A stretch of 39,797 bases of DNA from positions 1 through 39,797 of the forward strand of contig BBZU01000023.1 of assembly GCA_001304995.1 (NCBI GenBank), given 5' to 3'. Under the pieces are notes generated by a model that was given only the letters and a program-made list of their open reading frames with translations, had not been told where the DNA came from and ran no database searches. The position numbers and the translations under genes are program-made. Positions within the stretch are counted from its first letter, which is position 1. Each line of letters opens with the position of its first letter. Source of the DNA: Clostridia bacterium UC5.1-1D10 (GTDB taxonomy: Bacteria; Bacillota; Clostridia; Lachnospirales; Anaerotignaceae). Positions 24,628 to 35,991 of this stretch are shown piece after piece.

Positions 24628-25809
24628 ATGGGATGGAAAAAATTAACGGTCATTGTTGTGGCAGCGGCAGCGCTGGTAGGCGGCGCACTGTCCCTTTCCA
24701 TGTACCTGACCAGACAGCAGGAACTGGAAATGGAAGTGGCAGACGAAAACCGCAGCCTCCACAGGCAGGTGATACCACAACACTGGCAGATATGGAAAAT
24801 ATGCCGATCTATTACGATGATGAAGAAGTTCTGCTTCTGCCTGTCAGAAATGTGGTGGAAGGTCTGGGCGGCAGTGTTGCCTGGGATCGTGAGAAAAAAG
24901 CCACAGAGATTTCTTTTTATGGAAAGAAATTGCTTTTGAACCGCGGCAGCAGAGATGCCCAGCTCAATGGTTATGAAATTACACTGGATCGGGAAGTGGA
25001 AGCCATCAATGGCTGTCTGTATGTATCTTCCGATGTGTTTTCTGATTATTTCGCCACAGAAGTTATCTGGGACAGCAGTCAGCAGCTGGTGACCATCAAA
25101 ACAGGTGATAATACAAAACCTGTCATTGCGGGACGTATGCTGGAAGGCGTAGACGGAGAGAGAAATTACTCTGCGGAAATTCCAGTTGTGGTTGGTCTGA
25201 ACGATATCAGTTATGAAAAAAAGTCTGAATGATGCTTTTGAATCTTTTGCACTGGAACAGCTGGCATCTTTCCCTAATGTAGTTCCTGCGGAAGAAGCCA
25301 AAGAAGCGGCGGAAGAAGCAGAAGCGGTAGAACAGTCTGGCGAAGGAGAAGCAGATGCCCAGGCTGAAGGGGAAGCAAATGCAGAAACAGAGACCAATGC
25401 GGAACCAGAAGCAAATGCGGAACAGGAAGAAGGGGCAGAAGAAACTGCGGACATGCCCAAACCCGATCATGTACGCCTTGGTTTTGTGAAAGGCTATATG
25501 GGTGTGGACTTCCTTTCCTTCTATTGGGAAGTGGATGTAGACGGTAAATTGTCCAGTCAAGGTGTCAATATTGACCTGCAAGGACAAAAATATGTAAATA
25601 TTTTCGATTTGACAGCCAGCAGAGACATTGAAACAGAACTTCATGTCTATGCGGAGGACGTAGATCCGGAAAATTATTACATTTCCGCGGACAAAGAATG
25701 GATTTTGCTTTCCAATGACGAAGAAAACGGCACATATCAGGCAGTTTCCGTACCTGCGGAAATGGCACAGAGTGTTTGGAAGGACAAATACAAGTTTTTA
25801 ATTGCATAA
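24628..25809 (+). CDS. Membrane-anchored protein with copper-amine-oxidase-N-like and RsiV/DUF3298-like parts, two frame breaks
   Basis: About 393 residues after two repairs. Residues 1-30 are an uncleaved signal anchor (MGWKKLTVIVVAAAALVGGA). After a break near 24755-24760 (one C to add, giving ENRSPPQAGDTTTLADMEN) comes a copper-amine-oxidase-N-like domain with LLLPVRNVVEGLGGSVAWD and VSSDVFSDYFATEVIWDSS. A second break (one A to remove in the A7 run at about 25216-25222) joins EIPVVVGLNDISYEK to SLNDAFESFALEQLASF, the start of an RsiV/DUF3298-like outer domain. A 50-residue linker made mostly of Glu, Ala and Asn (about 25284-25450) is inserted in it. Function unknown; an extracytoplasmic sensor or wall-binding role is possible. 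Confidence 0.75.
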
Positions 25810-25821
25810 ATAGATGTTTCA

Positions 25822-25855
25822 AAGCACCTCTATGAAACTTTCATAGGGGTGCTTT
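25822..25855 (+). terminator. Terminator after the anchored protein gene
   Basis: AAGCACCTCTATGA pairs with TCATAGGGGTGCTT (one G-T pair; loop AACT), followed by a short T run. Confidence 0.8.
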
Positions 25856-26067
25856 TATGTATACAATATATTTTTTTCATGTTTGATATTTTCATATCAA
25901 TCTGAAACGGAGTGTATAGATTCAAGTACAAAATATCACAAAGAAAAAAGGCTTTGTCTGACATATAAGCGCCGCATTTTTGCAGATACATCGAGAAAAT
26001 GTCTATAAATTGCATAAAAATATTTTTTTATACATGACAGGCACCGTCAATTCGCACAAAGGGTCTT
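25856..26067. other. Gene-free AT-rich stretch with a palindrome
   Basis: No gene is seen. It holds a perfect inverted repeat TTGATAT-TTTC-ATATCAA (25883-25900), which looks like an operator or small hairpin, and several A/T runs. It forms the left part of the nifJ upstream region. Confidence 0.6.
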
Positions 26068-26085
26068 TTGTTAGAAACATAACGG
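26068..26085. promoter_or_regulatory. Rex-like operator upstream of nifJ
   Basis: TTGTTA-GAAACA-TAACGG matches the Rex pattern TTGTTA-N6-TAACAA except for the last two bases. It lies 20 bases before the -35 of nifJ. Rex senses NADH/NAD+ and controls fermentative genes in Clostridia, so the location makes sense. Confidence 0.5.
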
Positions 26086-26104
26086 TTTTATTTCCATTTT
26101 GCGG

Positions 26105-26133
26105 TTGAAATCGTCAGAATTTGATTGTATAAT
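26105..26133 (+). promoter_or_regulatory. Promoter of nifJ
   Basis: TTGAAA (26105-26110), 17 bases, perfect TATAAT (26128-26133). Transcription should begin near 26140, leaving a leader of about 185 bases. Confidence 0.82.
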
Positions 26134-26139
26134 AAACAG

Positions 26140-29854
<3,715 letters not shown>

Positions 29855-29910
29855 TCAGGTTTCACAGGATTTCAAAATGAAATAAAAAACAGGCGTTGCC
29901 TGATCAAATG

Positions 29911-29946
29911 GAGAGATTTCCCGCAAGGGAAGTCTCTCTGTTTTTT
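29911..29946 (+). terminator. Terminator of nifJ
   Basis: GAGAGATTTCCC (29911-29922), loop GCAA, GGGAAGTCTCTC (29927-29938) with one G-T pair, then TG and six T. Confidence 0.92.
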
Positions 29947-29982
29947 ATGTCTTCTTCAGACAATATTACAATTTTATTGAGA

Positions 29983-30025
29983 TTGGAAAAAATTGCTTTT
30001 TTCCAAAAGGAAAATAGTGTATACT
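29983..30025 (+). promoter_or_regulatory. proB promoter region with a perfect palindrome
   Basis: -10 TATACT at 30020-30025; no good -35 at 17 bases. In its place lies the inverted repeat TTGGAAAAAA-TTGC-TTTTTTCCAA (29983-30006). A similar palindrome precedes the -10 of proA. A weak -35 suggests that an activator or repressor acts here. Confidence 0.5.
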
Positions 30026-30053
30026 CACAGTATGGAAGTGAAGGAGGGGGTTA

Positions 30054-30869
30054 TTGCGTATGCGTCAAACGCTGAAAAACTGTAAAAGAATTGTCATTAA
30101 GGTAGGTACCGCAACCATTACCTATCCCAATGGCAGATTGAATTTGAAACGGATCGAAGAACTGGCATGGGTGCTGACAGACCTGCGCAACCGGGGCATG
30201 GATGTGGCGTTGGTCACCAGTGGTGCCATTGGCGTAGGCGCTGTGCGTATGTCAATGCCTTCCCGTCCCACTGTTACCAGGGAAAAACAGGCAGCGGCGG
30301 CAGTTGGTCAGGCAATGCTGATGCAGATCTATCATAACTTTTTTGATCGGTATAATCAGACAGTTGCCCAGATTTTGCTGACAAAAGAAGAAATGGGCAC
30401 AGAAGAAAGATATACCAACACCCATAATACATTTGAAACATTGTTTGAAATGGGCATCATTCCCATTGTCAATGCCAATGACACCATTTCTACATACGAA
30501 ATCGAATTTTCCGATAACGATCGCCTTTCTGCCATGGTGGCGGAGGTAACAGGCGCAGATCTGCTGGTATTGTTGACAGATATTGACGCTCTGTATGACA
30601 AAAATCCCAGAGAGCACGCAGACGCGAAGCGGATTTCTTATGTGGAAAAAGTAACGCCGGAAATCGAACAGATGGCAAGCGGAAAAGGTTCTGCTTTCAG
30701 TGTAGGCGGTATGCAGACAAAACTGGAAGCGGCAAAAATCTGTGAGAAAGCCGGAACAGCCATGGCCATTGCCCATGGGGAAGACCCTACGGTAATCCAT
30801 CGGATTTTGGCTGGCGAAGATGTAGGAACTTGCTTTGGAGAAGGAATCAAAAGGAGAGATGAACGATGA
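30054..30869 (+). CDS. proB: Glutamate 5-kinase, short form without PUA domain
   Basis: First step of proline synthesis: phosphorylates glutamate. The 271 residues cover only the amino-acid kinase domain: IVIKVGTATIT (ATP site), ALVTSGAIGVGAVRM, VNANDTISTYEIEFSDNDRL (substrate and feedback site), LLVLLTDIDALYDKNP and GGMQTKLEAAKICEKAG. The C-terminal PUA domain of the 370-residue form is missing, as in some Firmicutes. TTG 30054 lies 6 bases after AAGGAGG; ATG 30060 is an alternative. The next gene overlaps by four bases. The partner gene proA lies 1.2 kb downstream with its own -10. Confidence 0.95.
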   Translation: MRMRQTLKNCKRIVIKVGTATITYPNGRLNLKRIEELAWVLTDLRNRGMDVALVTSGAIGVGAVRMSMPSRPTVTREKQAAAAVGQAMLMQIYHNFFDRYNQTVAQILLTKEEMGTEERYTNTHNTFETLFEMGIIPIVNANDTISTYEIEFSDNDRLSAMVAEVTGADLLVLLTDIDALYDKNPREHADAKRISYVEKVTPEIEQMASGKGSAFSVGGMQTKLEAAKICEKAGTAMAIAHGEDPTVIHRILAGEDVGTCFGEGIKRRDER

Positions 30870-31360
30870 GTTTTTGCCCGAAATGTGGAAGAGAAATTAT
30901 AGATGAAAGTTTGGGCTGTCCTATTTGCGGTGTAAAAGAAAATACCCGTCCCGAAACAACACAGGCTGATGACCAGCCTGCGGAAAAGGTGAATTCTTTT
31001 ACCGTAGAGGATGCCAAAGGCACTTATCAGAAATTTGAAAGCACAGAAAATACTAGCGGCGGCACATGGGCAAGTGGCGGTACCAACACAGAATATAAGC
31101 CTGTCAATGAACAGGGAATCCATCCTGCCCTGAAAGTCATTGTTATCGTGCTGATTATTCTGGTAGGCGGTATTGGTGCCATTGCCGGTCTTATTGCCGG
31201 TATTGCTCTGATGAAGAGTCCCGTGGAAGATAATCAGAAGTTTGGTAAACTGATTACCATCATCAGTGCTGTTATGCTGGGCCTGAGCCTGATCTGCTGC
31301 ATCATTGGTGGTCTGTCTGGTTTGGCAGCTGTACCTTATTCTGTAAGTTATAACTTCTGA
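30866..31360 (+). CDS. Zinc-ribbon membrane protein
   Basis: A 164-residue protein. An N-terminal zinc ribbon (CPKCGREIIDESLGCPICG, four cysteines at 4, 7, 19 and 22) is followed by a polar linker (about 25-85) and two hydrophobic helices (about 87-115 and 128-155), leaving a short end. Such zinc-ribbon/two-helix proteins are common in Clostridia and of unknown function. The start overlaps the proB stop (ATGA), so it is translated with proB, but no link to proline is evident. Confidence 0.75.
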   Translation: MSFCPKCGREIIDESLGCPICGVKENTRPETTQADDQPAEKVNSFTVEDAKGTYQKFESTENTSGGTWASGGTNTEYKPVNEQGIHPALKVIVIVLIILVGGIGAIAGLIAGIALMKSPVEDNQKFGKLITIISAVMLGLSLICCIIGGLSGLAAVPYSVSYNF

Positions 31361-31365
31361 GAATC

Positions 31366-31995
31366 ATGAATGTATTTGATTTTTTTGGCTCTGCTGTCTG
31401 TCACCAGATGGCAGAGCGCAGTTTTTTCTGGGGAAGCTGTCAAAGTCCGCTCTGTGCCCGTTGTACAGCCATTGAAGGCGGTATTGTACTGGGTGTGATA
31501 TTCTTATGGCTGGCGGGGAGAAAAGACGGAAATCGCCCGTTTTCACCCTCTGGTATGGTGCTGGCAGCTTTGTCTTTCCTGCCAATTGCCATTGATGGTG
31601 TGGGCAGTTATCTGGGTTTTTGGCAGAGCAACAATTTGCTCCGTGTGTTGACAGGGGCATTGGCTGGATACGGACTGCCGGGGCTGTTTTTGCTGGCAGC
31701 AAATTTTTCTCCTGCCAAAGAAAATATAAACCCTGTTTATAAAAACACAGGAGAGCAGATAGGTCTGCTGCTGGCGGCGGTAGCTTATGGTCTGCTGGTA
31801 TGGCTGGGGATTTTGCCGTATTTCCTTGTTGCCCTTGTGTCAGCAGTGGGGGTTGTCTGTTTTTATGGCTGCTTCTGGTTTCTCATATTGCGTACGATGA
31901 CAGCAGGAAAGAAATTTCCTTGTTTTCCTTTGTCATTGGCGGGAGGACTTTTCACTGTATTTGTGGTGGCAACAATTGTGCAAAGAATTTCATAG
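31366..31995 (+). CDS. DUF2085 membrane protein
   Basis: A 209-residue protein with about five hydrophobic helices. The N-terminal signature CHQMAERSFFWGSCQSPLCA with RCTAIEGGI is typical of DUF2085, a family with conserved Cys/His and unknown function. It begins 5 bases after the zinc-ribbon gene and lacks a strong ribosome-binding site, so it probably depends on coupling. Likely the last gene of the proB operon, as a new promoter lies just after it. Confidence 0.82.
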   Translation: MNVFDFFGSAVCHQMAERSFFWGSCQSPLCARCTAIEGGIVLGVIFLWLAGRKDGNRPFSPSGMVLAALSFLPIAIDGVGSYLGFWQSNNLLRVLTGALAGYGLPGLFLLAANFSPAKENINPVYKNTGEQIGLLLAAVAYGLLVWLGILPYFLVALVSAVGVVCFYGCFWFLILRTMTAGKKFPCFPLSLAGGLFTVFVVATIVQRIS

Positions 31996-32001
31996 AGAAT
32001 C

Positions 32002-32040
32002 GAAAAAAAGCTGTTTTTTTCCATGGGGTACAAGTATAAT
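32002..32040 (+). promoter_or_regulatory. proA promoter region with a palindrome
   Basis: Perfect -10 TATAAT (32035-32040) without a clear -35. The inverted repeat GAAAAAAA-GCTG-TTTTTTTC (32002-32021) lies 13 bases upstream and could also end the previous transcript. Compare the similar palindrome before proB. Confidence 0.5.
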
Positions 32041-32081
32041 GGAAAGAAACGGCTTTTTTGATTAAGGAGGCAGTTATATTT

Positions 32082-33329
32082 ATGAGTATGTTGACAGAAA
32101 TGGGAAAACAGGCGAAAGAAGCGGCAGTGGTTCTTTCTGTGCTTCCCACACCCAGAAAAAATAAAGCCCTTTGTCATGCGGCAGATGCTTTGCTGGCAGC
32201 AAAGGATGAAATTTTGGCAGCCAACAAGGCAGATGTGAAAGCGGCAGTAGAAGCAGGCATCAAAGGTGCATTCATTGACCGTCTGACACTGACAGAAAAA
32301 CGACTGGAAGAAATGGCAGATGGCTTAAGACAGGTGGCATCTCTGGATGATCCCGTAGGCAAGGTATTGTCCATGAAAACATTGGATAACGGTTTGATTA
32401 TTGGGCAGAAACGTGTGCCCATGGGCGTTATCGGCATCATTTTTGAAGCCCGCCCCAATGTAACAGCAGATGCTTTTGGTCTTTGTCTGAAAGCCGGCAG
32501 TGCGGTCATTCTCCGCGGCGGTAAGGAAGCCATTGGCACTAACAAAAAAGTAGTTTCTGTATTCCAGAAAGCATTGGAAGAAGAAGGTCTGCCCGGTGCT
32601 TGCGTACAGATTGTGCAGGATACCAATCGGGAAACAGCAAATGAAATGATGCGCCTCAATGGCTATCTGGATTTGCTCATTCCCAGAGGCGGCGCAGGGC
32701 TCATTCAGAATGTGGTGCAGAATAGCACCGTTCCTGTTATCCAAACGGGTGTGGGCAACTGCCATGTCTATGTGGATGAAAGCGCGGATTTGGAAAAAGC
32801 AGTGCGCATTGTCATCAATGCCAAAACACAGCGTCCCGGTGTTTGCAATGCCTGCGAAAGCCTGCTGGTGCATGAAAGTCTGAAAGATACCTTCCTACCT
32901 ATGATTGGTAAGGCGTTGCAGGAAAAACAGGTGGAAATCCGTGGGGATAAAGACACCTGTGCCAGAGTGCCCGGTGCCGTAGCGGCAACGGAAGAAGATT
33001 GGGCAACAGAATACGAAGATTATATCATTTCTACAAGAGTGGTGAAGGATTTGGACGAAGCCATCAGCCACATCCGCCGTTATTCCACAGGTCATTCCGA
33101 AGCCATTGTGACAGAAAACTATACAAATGCCCAGCGGTTCCTCAATGAAGTGGACGCGGCGGCAGTTTATGTGAATGCCTCCACTCGTTTCACAGACGGC
33201 GGACAGTTTGGCTTTGGTGCGGAAATCGGCATCAGTACTCAGAAACTCCATGCCCGTGGGCCTATGGGTCTGACAGAATTGACTACCACAAAATATATCA
33301 TTTACGGTGACGGACAGATTCGTGAATAA
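32082..33329 (+). CDS. proA: Gamma-glutamyl phosphate reductase (glutamate-5-semialdehyde dehydrogenase)
   Basis: Second step of proline synthesis: NADPH-dependent reduction of the ProB product. The 415 residues fit the family end to end: LAANKADVKAAVEAG, RVPMGVIGIIFEARPNVTAD, LKAGSAVILRGGKEAIGTN, IPRGGAGLI, the catalytic cysteine region RPGVCNACESLLVHE, and TRFTDGGQFGFGAEIGISTQ with KLHARGPMGL near the end. ATG 32082 follows AAGGAGG at 32064-32070 with an 11-base gap. The frame is intact. panE-like follows 17 bases later, probably in the same transcript. Confidence 0.97.
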   Translation: MSMLTEMGKQAKEAAVVLSVLPTPRKNKALCHAADALLAAKDEILAANKADVKAAVEAGIKGAFIDRLTLTEKRLEEMADGLRQVASLDDPVGKVLSMKTLDNGLIIGQKRVPMGVIGIIFEARPNVTADAFGLCLKAGSAVILRGGKEAIGTNKKVVSVFQKALEEEGLPGACVQIVQDTNRETANEMMRLNGYLDLLIPRGGAGLIQNVVQNSTVPVIQTGVGNCHVYVDESADLEKAVRIVINAKTQRPGVCNACESLLVHESLKDTFLPMIGKALQEKQVEIRGDKDTCARVPGAVAATEEDWATEYEDYIISTRVVKDLDEAISHIRRYSTGHSEAIVTENYTNAQRFLNEVDAAAVYVNASTRFTDGGQFGFGAEIGISTQKLHARGPMGLTELTTTKYIIYGDGQIRE

Positions 33330-33346
33330 AGAGAGAAGGTAAACAT

Positions 33347-34267
33347 ATGAGAATTGGTATTTTGGGCGCAGGCGGCGTTGGTGCCACCGTAGCCGGTGCC
33401 GTTGTGAAAGATAAAAACGCGGAGATCGTATTGATCGCCAGAGGAGAAACAAAGGAAAATGTTTTGAAAAGAGGCTGGATTCTGGAATCCGAAGTTTTGG
33501 GAGATCAGATCATCCATCCAGCACTGGTCAGCGATGATCCGGCAGAAATCGGTACCGTAGATGTGCTGGTATTGGCATGCAAAAGCTATTCCTTGAAAGA
33601 TGTATGTGACAGATACAGCAGTATCGTCCGGGATGATACACTGGTCATTCCTTTGCAGAATGGCTTTATGGCGGCTCAGCAGGCACAGGAAGCATTGGGA
33701 AAAGGGCAGATTGCCCATGGCTTCATTTATTGCCTGTCTAAAATTGTAGAAAAAGGGAAAGTTGTCAATGTGGGCACACTGCTGCGTGCAGGTTTTGGTT
33801 TCCCTGACGGACGGAAAAACGAAAGAGCTGAGCAGTTGGCGGCGATGATGCAGGCAGGGGGACTGCCTACCATTTATACAGCGGATATTCTGGAACCCAT
33901 CTGGGCGAAGTTTATGATGATTTGTGGCAATAGCTGCGCTTTCCTGTATTATGATTGTCCTTCCGGCGGTATTCTGGAAGATTCTCAGCGGATGGCTTTT
34001 CTGAAAGGAACTTATGACGATTTGTACCGCTTGGCGGAAGGGGCAGGGGTACATCTGCCGGAAGATATTCGTGAACGGTATCTTCAGGAATTTGCGGCAA
34101 TGCCCCTGAATTCCACATCTTCTCTTTATCGGGACATCAAAGATGGTGTGCCCCAGAATGAATTGGAGCAGATCGTGGGCAATGCGGTTAGATTGGCAAG
34201 AGAAAAGAAGATTTCCGTGCCTTTCATTGCGGCGGCTTATGATAAAACATTGCAGACCATGCTGTAA
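33347..34267 (+). CDS. Ketopantoate reductase family protein (ApbA/PanE-like)
   Basis: NADPH-dependent reduction of a 2-keto acid; the family enzyme makes pantoate for coenzyme A, but side branches have other substrates. The 306 residues have an N-terminal Rossmann motif (MRIGILGAGGVGATVAGAVV), VDVLVLACKSY, IPLQNGF (the conserved QNG), and a catalytic-lysine region EPIWAKFMMICGNS. The C-terminal domain has NSTSSLYRDIKDGVPQNELE, as in PanE (SSMxxDIxxGRxTEIE). No panB or panC is nearby, and it is co-directional with proA, so the exact substrate is open. Confidence 0.82.
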   Translation: MRIGILGAGGVGATVAGAVVKDKNAEIVLIARGETKENVLKRGWILESEVLGDQIIHPALVSDDPAEIGTVDVLVLACKSYSLKDVCDRYSSIVRDDTLVIPLQNGFMAAQQAQEALGKGQIAHGFIYCLSKIVEKGKVVNVGTLLRAGFGFPDGRKNERAEQLAAMMQAGGLPTIYTADILEPIWAKFMMICGNSCAFLYYDCPSGGILEDSQRMAFLKGTYDDLYRLAEGAGVHLPEDIRERYLQEFAAMPLNSTSSLYRDIKDGVPQNELEQIVGNAVRLAREKKISVPFIAAAYDKTLQTML

Positions 34268-34279
34268 AAATCTGGACAC

Positions 34280-34431
34280 AAAAAAGAGAATTCCTTAGGG
34301 GCATCTTCATAAGAAAACAAAGAAATCTAAAATCCTTATCATGACAAAGGATTTTAGATTTCTTTATTTTATTAAAATTTTATTTGTTATGTTTTCTTAA
34401 GGGGAAGTTGCTTTTTGGAATTCTCTTTTTT
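34280..34431. terminator. Terminator of the panE-like gene, its loop enlarged by an inserted palindrome
   Basis: AAAAAAGAGAATTCC (34280-34294) and GGAATTCTCTTTTTT (34417-34431) are a perfect 15-bp inverted repeat ending in a T run, like the other terminators here, but the loop is 122 bases long and holds its own palindromic element. The simplest reading is an intact terminator split by an insertion. Confidence 0.7.
34301..34411. mobile_element. Miniature palindromic (MITE-like) element
   Basis: Ends share GCA[T/A]CTTC and TAAGAAAACA in inverted orientation (34301-34319 and 34390-34411). Inside is a perfect 19-bp stem, AAAGAAATCTAAAATCCTT (34319-34337) with its complement at 34347-34365, loop 9 bases. 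It has no coding capacity. The clear target-site duplication of a transposon end could not be defined. Confidence 0.55.
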
Positions 34432-34452
34432 AATACCCATATAACGCAAAAA

Positions 34453-34477
34453 AGCCTTCGAAACGAAGGCTCTTTTT
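34453..34477. terminator. Terminator of rpmB (works on minus strand, possibly both)
   Basis: AGCCTTCG (34453-34460), loop AAA, CGAAGGCT (34464-34471). An A run on the left gives the U run for the minus strand; T's on the right could serve the plus strand. Confidence 0.85.
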
Positions 34478-34486
34478 ATGCTGAAA

Positions 34487-34690
34487 TCAGATCGCACGAG
34501 TGATTTTGTTGGAACGCATGCATCTTGTGCAAACGTAGATAGATTTTACATTGCCGTTATCTTCCACGATTTTGATTTTCTTTACATTGGGTTTCCATTT
34601 TCTGTTCGCACGTCTACTAACCTGACTACGGTTAATGCTGATTCTATGACCTTTGATCTGGCCTTTTTCACAAATTTCACATCTAGCCAT
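34487..34690 (-). CDS. rpmB: 50S ribosomal protein L28 (zinc-ribbon form)
   Basis: A 67-residue ribosomal protein: MARCEICEKGQIKGHRISIN, then SRRANRKWKPNVKKI and SIYVCTRCMRSNKITRAI. Two CxxC pairs (CEIC and CTRC) mark the zinc-binding C+ form. The start is ATG 34690, with AAGGAGG (reverse of 34699-34705) 8 bases upstream; the frame is open further but without a start signal. It is the only host gene here on the minus strand and has its own promoter and terminator. Confidence 0.96.
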   Translation of the reverse strand: MARCEICEKGQIKGHRISINRSQVSRRANRKWKPNVKKIKIVEDNGNVKSIYVCTRCMRSNKITRAI

Positions 34691-34733
34691 TGCCTGCACC
34701 TCCTTCATTGCTTGTATGTGACACAACAAAGTT

Positions 34734-34762
34734 ATTCTAGCAGAAAACTTTTGATTTTGCAA
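34734..34762 (-). promoter_or_regulatory. Promoter of rpmB
   Basis: On the minus strand TTGCAA (34762-34757), 17 bases, TAGAAT (34739-34734). Confidence 0.72.
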
Positions 34763-34934
34763 GAAAAAACGCCCTTTTTTTAAAATATTTTTTTCCTGGA
34801 AAAGTCCCCGCGGTTTTGTACAGAGAAAAAAGCAGAAACGTAAGAAAAAATTAAAGGAATTCTAATAAAACTGTTTTTGATTGGTGATATACTGTAAACA
34901 AGAATCTGCACCCATTTTGAAGGAGGGAATCTGA

Positions 34935-35828
34935 ATGATGCGAAAAACAGTAATTGCGGCGGTTCTGTTGGCGTTGGGCTGTAATGCGACAGCTTTTGGT
35001 GCCCAGAACGACGTAGTTATCAAATTGGACGAAAGAAATGTGGTACTAAAAGAAGACATCGTCTATGAAGATGGACGCATGATGCTTCCGGTGCGCGCCA
35101 TGGCGGATGTACTGGGAGCGGATGTGACATACGATACAAGCACCCGTACAGCTTTGGTGAAAAAACAGATGAAAACAGTGCTGGATGCGGATAATCAGCC
35201 ATTGGTATGGCAGGTTTCTTTGGGACTGGATTCCAATTATCTGACCCTTATGGGCACCCATGAACTGCTTTTGGAAACAAAACCGCTGGTGGTAAATAAT
35301 CGGGCATATCTGCCTTTGCGGGAACTGGCGGAATCCATGAATCTGGATGTGGAATGGAGCACCGATGGCCAGAAGGACTATGTGAAACTGACTTCTGCCA
35401 GAATGCCCAATGTTTCCCTTCAGCCGAAAGGCAGCTTCGACAAAGAAACCATGAGCCTGCAAATGCAGTGGAAAAACGAGGAAAATGCCGTATTCTATGC
35501 ATCCGATGAGTTTTGGCTGGAAAAATGGGATGGACATAACTGGACAAAGGTAGAACCTGATTCCAAAGCCTATGTGAGCACAGATACTTACAGCATTCCC
35601 ACAGGCGGTCCCACAGATGGCAAACGTGATAAAAAGTTCACCTTCTGGCAGTGGGAAAAGAGCATGACCCCCGGAAAATACCGTGTGGCAGTGCCTTATC
35701 AGTATCAGGAAGGCAAAGGCGAGGATATGACATTCTTTAATCTGGAACAGACGAAGGCGTACAGCAAAGATACTCCTACCACTTATGTAGCGTATGGTGA
35801 ATTTTTGGTAGAAGCATCTAACAAATAA
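34935..35828 (+). CDS. Secreted copper-amine-oxidase-N-like (stalk domain) protein
   Basis: A 297-residue exported protein. The signal peptide ends near ...NATAFGA, before QNDVVIKLDERNVVLKEDIV. The repeat-like domain (about 25-155) has DGRMMLPVRAMADVLGADVT, YDTSTRTALVKK, then RAYLPLRELAESMNLDVEWS, the two strand-helix units of copper-amine-oxidase-N/stalk domains. The C-terminal half is Ig-like: FWLEKWDGHNWTKVEPDSKA, WQWEKSMTPGKYRVAVPYQY. No catalytic residues are seen; it may bind the wall or other proteins. AAGGAGGG at 34920-34926 sets the start. Third protein in this window with this domain type. Confidence 0.8.
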   Translation: MMRKTVIAAVLLALGCNATAFGAQNDVVIKLDERNVVLKEDIVYEDGRMMLPVRAMADVLGADVTYDTSTRTALVKKQMKTVLDADNQPLVWQVSLGLDSNYLTLMGTHELLLETKPLVVNNRAYLPLRELAESMNLDVEWSTDGQKDYVKLTSARMPNVSLQPKGSFDKETMSLQMQWKNEENAVFYASDEFWLEKWDGHNWTKVEPDSKAYVSTDTYSIPTGGPTDGKRDKKFTFWQWEKSMTPGKYRVAVPYQYQEGKGEDMTFFNLEQTKAYSKDTPTTYVAYGEFLVEASNK

Positions 35829-35842
35829 TCAGCAATGAAATG

Positions 35843-35880
35843 GCGGAAGGTTTGCAAGGGGCAGGTCTTCCGCTTTTTTT
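35843..35880 (+). terminator. Terminator of the stalk-domain gene
   Basis: GCGGAAG (35843-35849), 17-base loop, CTTCCGC (35867-35873), then seven T. Confidence 0.82.
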
Positions 35881-35914
35881 AAATCCAAAAGCAGAGGGCA
35901 GGCGGGCGCTTCTC

Positions 35915-35943
35915 TTGTGTTTTTCAGCACTTTGCGGTATCAT
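35915..35943 (+). promoter_or_regulatory. Promoter of rnz-tsaD
   Basis: TTGTGT (35915-35920), 17 bases, TATCAT (35938-35943). The -10 is part of a small palindrome GGTAT-CAT-ATACC (35936-35948). Confidence 0.6.
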
Positions 35944-35991
35944 ATACCATGAGTAAGTTTGTTTGAATAGAAAATACAAAGGAGAACGGGA

